Source of the DNA: Dehalococcoidia bacterium
GTDB lineage: Bacteria > Chloroflexota > Dehalococcoidia > Lucifugimonadales > JAGWBF01
Assembly (NCBI GenBank): GCA_021296025.1
Contig: JAGWBF010000080.1
Location: 1-9,939 of the forward strand
Direction of reading: 5' to 3'
Length of the DNA stretch: 9,939 nt
Under the pieces are notes generated by a model, which saw only the letters and a program-made list of their open reading frames with translations, was not told the origin of the DNA and did no database searches. This document shows, one piece after another, positions 6,810-9,939 of this stretch. Position 1 is the first letter of the stretch; each line of letters starts with the position of its first letter. A program made the position numbers and the translations under genes.

Positions 6810-7291
6810 TATCCCTTCACCTCCAATACATCGGCAGCTTCCAGTACTGCCTTGACGATTTTATCATACCCGGTGCACCGACAGAGGTTCCCGGCCAGCC
6901 AGTGGCGCACCCTTTCCTCTCCCGGGTCTGGCTCCATCTCCAGGAGGGCTTTGGACGCCAGGATGAATCCCGGTGTGCAGATGCCACACTGGAGAGCGGC
7001 GTTTTGAAGGAAACTCTGCTGCAGGGGATGCAGGCTATCCGGCGTCGCAACCCCTTCGATGGTCTCCAAGTTGGCTCCCTCAGCCTCCGCACCCAGAACG
7101 AGGCAGGAGTTCACAATCCTGCCATCCATGACCACCGTGCAGGCGCCGCAGTTGCCGTCGTTGCAGCCTTCCTTGGTGCCGGTCATCTCCAGGACATCCC
7201 TCAGCACCTCTAGCAAACTCTGTCGCGGCTCGCAAAGGTACTCAACCTGCTCGCCGTTGATGGTGGTCTCTATGTGTGCTTTCTTAGCCAT
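6809..7291 (-). CDS. Mo-hydroxylase [2Fe-2S] iron-sulfur (small, CoxS-like) subunit
   Basis: This 160-residue electron-transfer subunit contains both expected clusters, with all eight ligands intact. The plant-ferredoxin-type site is C43, C48, C51 and C63 (EGCNDGNCGACT, then NSC). The helical-bundle site is C102, C105, C137 and C139 (QCGICTPGF, then NLCRCTGY). The two clusters carry electrons from the molybdenum centre to FAD. The length is typical for a stand-alone subunit rather than a fused xanthine dehydrogenase. The ATG at 7291 has AGGAG ten bases upstream. The stop shares one base with the start of the large subunit, which implies translational coupling. The gene order M-S-L (FAD, FeS, Mo) is the same as in cox operons. 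Confidence 0.96.
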   Translation of the reverse strand: MAKKAHIETTINGEQVEYLCEPRQSLLEVLRDVLEMTGTKEGCNDGNCGACTVVMDGRIVNSCLVLGAEAEGANLETIEGVATPDSLHPLQQSFLQNAALQCGICTPGFILASKALLEMEPDPGEERVRHWLAGNLCRCTGYDKIVKAVLEAADVLEVKG

Positions 7292-7347
7292 ATCGATTAG
7301 TCTCCTGATGCTTTACTGCATTTGAAGCGCGAACGGACGAACCCTCG

Positions 7348-8220
7348 TCAGTTGGTCGCCCGGGCGATGGCTCCTTCCAAGGTCCGGCGGGTCAACACAC
7401 CAACCAGGTGGCGCCGCTGCTGAATGGTCCCCCGCATATCGCTGATGGGACGCGCGGCCTCCATAGCGGCCTGGGCCGCATCTTCGATGGCCTCCTTGCT
7501 GACTTCCCGGCCGGCCAGCCGCGCCCCCGATTCTTCGACGAACAAAGGGGTCGGTGCAACCGATGCTAGGGCCACTCGTGCGGATACGATGGACCGATTG
7601 TCGGGTGACAACTGGACCCAGGACCCCACTCCGGCCACGGCGATGTCCATTTCGTTGCGGGGAATGAACCTAAGGTAGCGACCTCCCGAGCCACTTTTCG
7701 GAGCTGGAATCCGCATCGACACCAGCAATTCTCCACCTTGGAGCACGTTACGCCCGGGTGCTGTGCAGAACTCCTCGACAGCGATCTCCCTCGTCCCCTG
7801 CTGTCCAGCGATTACGCACGTTGCATTATGGACGATCAGAGGAGGAATGGCATCGGCGCTGGGAGCAGCATTGCAAAGGTTGCCTCCCACACTGGCGCGC
7901 CCCTGGATCTGGATGCCTCCAATCATGGATGCAGCATCCATAATTCCAGGATATGCCTGCGCGATGTCCTGGTCCTGATACAAGCGATAGCAGGGGACGG
8001 CGGCACCCAGAACAAGGCCGGATTCCCGGCTGAAACTCATTTCGTTCAGCTCTGGGACATGCTTTACATCTACAATGCGTTCCACGCTGCGTCGCCCACC
8101 TCGGAGTTGCACCAGGATGTCGGTACCTCCTGCCAGCGGACGCGCTGATTCTCCCTTCTCAGACATCAAAGCTACGGCCTCGCTCAAGGTCCGGGGCGCG
8201 ATATATTCGAAATCCTGCAA
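7348..8220 (-). CDS. Mo-hydroxylase FAD-binding (medium, CoxM-like) subunit
   Basis: This 290-residue flavoprotein subunit belongs to the CO dehydrogenase/xanthine dehydrogenase FAD-binding family. It begins with the standard QDFEYIAPRTLSEAVALM helix and strand. The two pyrophosphate-binding loops are AGGTD (30-34) and ASVGGN (109-114), the latter followed by LCNAAPSAD. The C-terminal CO-dehydrogenase flavoprotein domain runs from about 175. It passes electrons from the iron-sulfur subunit to an acceptor such as a quinone, NAD or ferredoxin. The AGGTD loop differs from AGGHS of true CO dehydrogenases, in keeping with the L-subunit motif. The start is TTG at 8220 with GGAGG about ten bases upstream; an ATG at 8228 is out of frame. 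It is the first gene after a strong promoter and lies 56 bases ahead of the small subunit. Confidence 0.94.
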   Translation of the reverse strand: MQDFEYIAPRTLSEAVALMSEKGESARPLAGGTDILVQLRGGRRSVERIVDVKHVPELNEMSFSRESGLVLGAAVPCYRLYQDQDIAQAYPGIMDAASMIGGIQIQGRASVGGNLCNAAPSADAIPPLIVHNATCVIAGQQGTREIAVEEFCTAPGRNVLQGGELLVSMRIPAPKSGSGGRYLRFIPRNEMDIAVAGVGSWVQLSPDNRSIVSARVALASVAPTPLFVEESGARLAGREVSKEAIEDAAQAAMEAARPISDMRGTIQQRRHLVGVLTRRTLEGAIARATN

Positions 8221-8292
8221 CGGTGCATTACCTCCCAGAACAAGGTTTCCAGGACAAAGAAAAGTTTGGGTAGGACACTGGGGTACCTGAAA

Positions 8293-8321
8293 ATGATAAT
8301 TGCGACTGCCCCCTATGTCAA
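8293..8321 (-). promoter_or_regulatory. Strong sigma-70-type promoter of the Mo-hydroxylase operon
   Basis: On the minus strand a perfect -35 box TTGACA (8316-8321) is followed by exactly 17 bases and the -10 box TATCAT (8293-8298), five of six consensus. Transcription should start near 8286, giving a leader of about 66 bases before the TTG start of the FAD subunit. The -35 box sits only three bases past the T-run of the terminator at 8325-8362, so this operon starts immediately after the preceding one ends. Confidence 0.75.
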
Positions 8322-8324
8322 TTC

Positions 8325-8362
8325 AAAAAATACAGGGCAGCCTGACGGCTGCCCTGTATTTT
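8325..8362 (-). terminator. Rho-independent terminator after the substrate-binding protein
   Basis: Two perfect 16-base inverted arms (8327-8342 and 8347-8362) enclose a four-base loop. The stem has a GC-rich core (CAGGGCAGCC pairing with GGCTGCCCTG), and on the minus strand it is followed by a run of six T (8330 to 8325). It begins about 25 bases after the TAG of the ABC substrate-binding gene. The A-rich and T-rich flanks make it nearly symmetric, so it could also stop transcription from the plus strand. Confidence 0.9.
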
Positions 8363-8387
8363 CCTATTCGGATATTTGGCTGCGACT

Positions 8388-9398
8388 CTACACGTCGTCT
8401 AGAGCTTCGGTCACCATTTCTGCGATATCGGCAGGTACCCACTGGGACCATTCAGCTTCGTTGTTCTTCAGGTACCAGATGGCCGCATCCTGTATTTCTA
8501 TGTCATCGCCCGAAGCCAGGTACTTCGCCACAGGCCTGTAAACCTCGATGTTGAAGCCCCAATTCCTCAGGAACTCCACCACGTCTGGAGCATCGGTCGT
8601 CAGGCTCGGGTGCACAGCTATGAGGATGGTGGCATCTTGGTAGCCGCAGGCCTTGGTGGTCAACCAGCACTCATCGGAGTATGGGGGCTCTTCCAAGCGC
8701 ACTAGGTCAAGGGTAAGACCGGGGTTGGCGGTGCCCCACATGTACCCCAGCCAGGGGTCTTGCCGGTCATAGTTTCCTTGCAGGTCCTCGAATATGGCAG
8801 AACCTGAACCCGGGTTTACGACCGAGACATAATCGGTCAGACCGTAGGCTTCAATCTGAGCAGCATTGACTGCTTCGCAGGCCCAGCCTGTTACACAAGA
8901 AACCAAGCGAGCTTTGCCTCTGCTATCAGGGGTAACGAACAGCTCATTGAACTCGGGTTTCTTCAGGTCTTCGACCGTCTTCAGATCAGGGTACTCGTCT
9001 GCCAGGTACTGAGGGATAACAAAGGCGCTCTGCCAATCTTGGCCCAAGCTCTCCCCTACGGGAACTACCTGGCCCGCGGCTATAGCCTCATCCCAAGCAG
9101 CCTGCTGGTTAGGAAGCCATACTTCCATGTCAACATGGATGTCTCCCTTGAGAAGACCCTCAAAGTTCGGAACCGTATCACCTGCTATTACATCAGTCTC
9201 ATATCCGTATCCGTTTTCGACGATGAACTGAGCAATGCGGTTCTGGACCTGCGCGCTGTCCCAGCTCAGGTCGGAGAAGACGATGGTGGGCTTATCCCCA
9301 TTTGAATCATCGCCACCACATGCCGCAGCCACTAGGGACACGACTGCAAGCAGGGCTATCAAAGCAAGTACGCCTTTCAGCGCAAACCAACGGGTCAT
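8388..9398 (-). CDS. Glycine betaine/proline-type ABC transporter substrate-binding lipoprotein
   Basis: This 336-residue secreted binding protein is of the OpuAC/ProX family. It begins with a lipoprotein signal: MTRWFALKG, a hydrophobic helix, then the lipobox VAAAC with C27 as the lipidated cysteine, followed by the flexible linker GGDDSNGD. The mature part shows the family pattern: IVFSDLSWDSAQVQNRI (39-55), VWLPNQQAAW (93-102), and WLGYMWG (216-222). W46, W94, W216 and W221 are candidates for the aromatic cage that binds quaternary ammonium groups, though that assignment is inference. Likely ligands are glycine betaine, proline betaine, choline or carnitine. The ATG at 9398 has a perfect AAGGAGGT five bases upstream. 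It follows the permease gene by 120 bases and probably also has its own promoter. The lipid anchor suits a protein held at a membrane surface, but it does not by itself settle Gram type. Confidence 0.93.
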   Translation of the reverse strand: MTRWFALKGVLALIALLAVVSLVAAACGGDDSNGDKPTIVFSDLSWDSAQVQNRIAQFIVENGYGYETDVIAGDTVPNFEGLLKGDIHVDMEVWLPNQQAAWDEAIAAGQVVPVGESLGQDWQSAFVIPQYLADEYPDLKTVEDLKKPEFNELFVTPDSRGKARLVSCVTGWACEAVNAAQIEAYGLTDYVSVVNPGSGSAIFEDLQGNYDRQDPWLGYMWGTANPGLTLDLVRLEEPPYSDECWLTTKACGYQDATILIAVHPSLTTDAPDVVEFLRNWGFNIEVYRPVAKYLASGDDIEIQDAAIWYLKNNEAEWSQWVPADIAEMVTEALDDV

Positions 9399-9439
9399 CG
9401 GTTACCTCCTTAAGTTTTCCAACCGAGAATTCAAGGCTT

Positions 9440-9468
9440 CTTCTATCTGTTTTTTCCTGGTTTGTCAA
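9440..9468 (-). promoter_or_regulatory. Possible internal promoter for the substrate-binding protein
   Basis: In the 120-base gap between the permease and the binding protein, the minus strand has a perfect TTGACA (9463-9468), a 17-base spacer, and TAGAAG (9440-9445), which matches four of six -10 bases. The resulting leader would be about 35 bases. An extra promoter here would raise the binding protein above the permease, which fits the usual excess of binding protein. The weak -10 box keeps confidence moderate. Confidence 0.4.
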
Positions 9469-9481
9469 GTTTCCAGCTTCA

Positions 9482-9502
9482 ATGCTGGTCTCCCAACAGC
9501 AT
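9482..9502 (-). repeat. Small hairpin just after the permease stop
   Basis: ATGCTG and CAGCAT form a six-base inverted repeat with a nine-base loop, 17 bases beyond the permease TAA. No T-run follows, so it is not an intrinsic terminator. It could slow decay of the upstream mRNA or be chance. Confidence 0.2.
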
Positions 9503-9518
9503 CCGACTTCGCCATCGA

Positions 9519-9939
9519 TTACTGCGGCCCGCCGGTGAGAGCTTGCTCCCGAGACCTTGTCAAAGCCTGGGTGATCCGGTCGATGATGATGGCCACTATG
9601 ATGATCGCAACCCCTCCTATTAATGCGTTGCCCGGCTGACGTCCACCCAAGGCGCGATTGACCACCTCTCCCAAACCTCCAGCTCCCACCAGCGAAGCGA
9701 TCACGACCATGGAAAGGGCCAGCATTGTGGTCTGGTTAACGCCCGCCATGATTGTCGGTATAGCCATCGGTATCTGCACCTTGAAAAGCAGCTGCATTGG
9801 CGTAGCACCAAATGAGCGGGCAGCCTCTATGGTCTGGGGTGAAACCTGTCTGATTCCCAAGTTGGTCAGACGCACACCCGGAGGCACTGAATAGATTACC
9901 GTCGCCATAATAGCCGGCATCGTGCCCAGCCCAAAGAAG
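9519..9939 (-). CDS. Glycine betaine/proline ABC transporter permease, C-terminal part
   Basis: The gene runs off the window end; the last ~139 codons are visible and the frame is open to the edge (FFGLGTMPAIMATVIY). This is a ProW/OpuAB-type inner-membrane permease. The conserved PPGVRLTNLGIRQVSP is followed by the EAA loop EAARSFGATPMQLLFKVQ (about 9811-9864), which docks on the ATPase. After it come IPMAIPTIMAGVNQTTMLAL and SMVVIASLVGAGGLGEVV. The final hydrophobic helix (IGGVAIIIVAIII) precedes a short basic tail and TAA. The substrate-binding domain is not fused, as the next gene encodes it separately. The matching ATPase is expected upstream, outside the window. Confidence 0.93.
   Translation of the reverse strand, partial: FFGLGTMPAIMATVIYSVPPGVRLTNLGIRQVSPQTIEAARSFGATPMQLLFKVQIPMAIPTIMAGVNQTTMLALSMVVIASLVGAGGLGEVVNRALGGRQPGNALIGGVAIIIVAIIIDRITQALTRSREQALTGGPQ

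Noticed and set aside
4488..8220. Naming the M-S-L genes as aerobic carbon monoxide dehydrogenase (coxMSL).
   Set aside because: The L subunit lacks the AYxCSFR cysteine loop and the M subunit lacks AGGHS. Only the gene order matches.
8225..8290. Possible riboswitch or structured leader ahead of the FAD subunit, including a GGTACC palindrome.
   Set aside because: The leader is only about 66 bases and shows no set of paired stems or known aptamer motif; the palindrome is too short to mean much.

Overview
The window is a stretch of high-GC bacterial chromosome (roughly 58-60% G+C by eye) in which every supported gene lies on the minus strand, so the biological reading order runs from high to low coordinates. 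The gene mix suggests a Chloroflexota bacterium, most like the SAR202/Dehalococcoidia side. It contains two different luciferase-like monooxygenases, a CO-dehydrogenase-like molybdenum hydroxylase that is not a true CO dehydrogenase, a lipoprotein starting 'ACGGDD', and frequent TTG start codons. This placement is inference: no rRNA or other phylogenetic marker is present.

Reading in the direction of transcription there are three units. (1) 9939-8388: the 3' end of a glycine-betaine/proline-type ABC permease, then its substrate-binding lipoprotein. The lipoprotein has a probable promoter of its own and is closed by a strong symmetric hairpin terminator with a T-run at 8325-8362. (2) 8321-2320: a textbook promoter (TTGACA, 17-bp spacer, TATCAT) abuts the terminator and drives a tightly packed cluster. 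The cluster is the FAD subunit (M), 2Fe-2S subunit (S) and molybdopterin subunit (L) of a xanthine dehydrogenase-family hydroxylase, an F420/flavin-type LLM oxidoreductase, a MoaD/ThiS-like ubiquitin-fold sulfur carrier, and a second LLM oxidoreductase. (3) 2304-1: a second promoter (TTTACC, 17-bp spacer, perfect TATAAT) drives the E1-alpha, E1-beta and E2 (lipoyl domain only; cut by the window edge) genes of a 2-oxoacid dehydrogenase complex of branched-chain type.

A reasonable working picture is a catabolic island. A betaine-like or other quaternary-ammonium compound enters by the ABC system. The Mo hydroxylase and LLM enzymes perform oxidations on an unidentified organic substrate. The lipoyl-dependent complex converts a 2-oxoacid to an acyl-CoA. 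The link between the three units is by position only. The most unusual single item is the MoaD-like protein, whose diglycine terminus is buried by a nine-residue tail that also encodes the ribosome-binding site and start of the next gene. No tRNA, rRNA, CRISPR, insertion sequence or phage gene was seen. No gene-free stretch exceeds about 170 bases.
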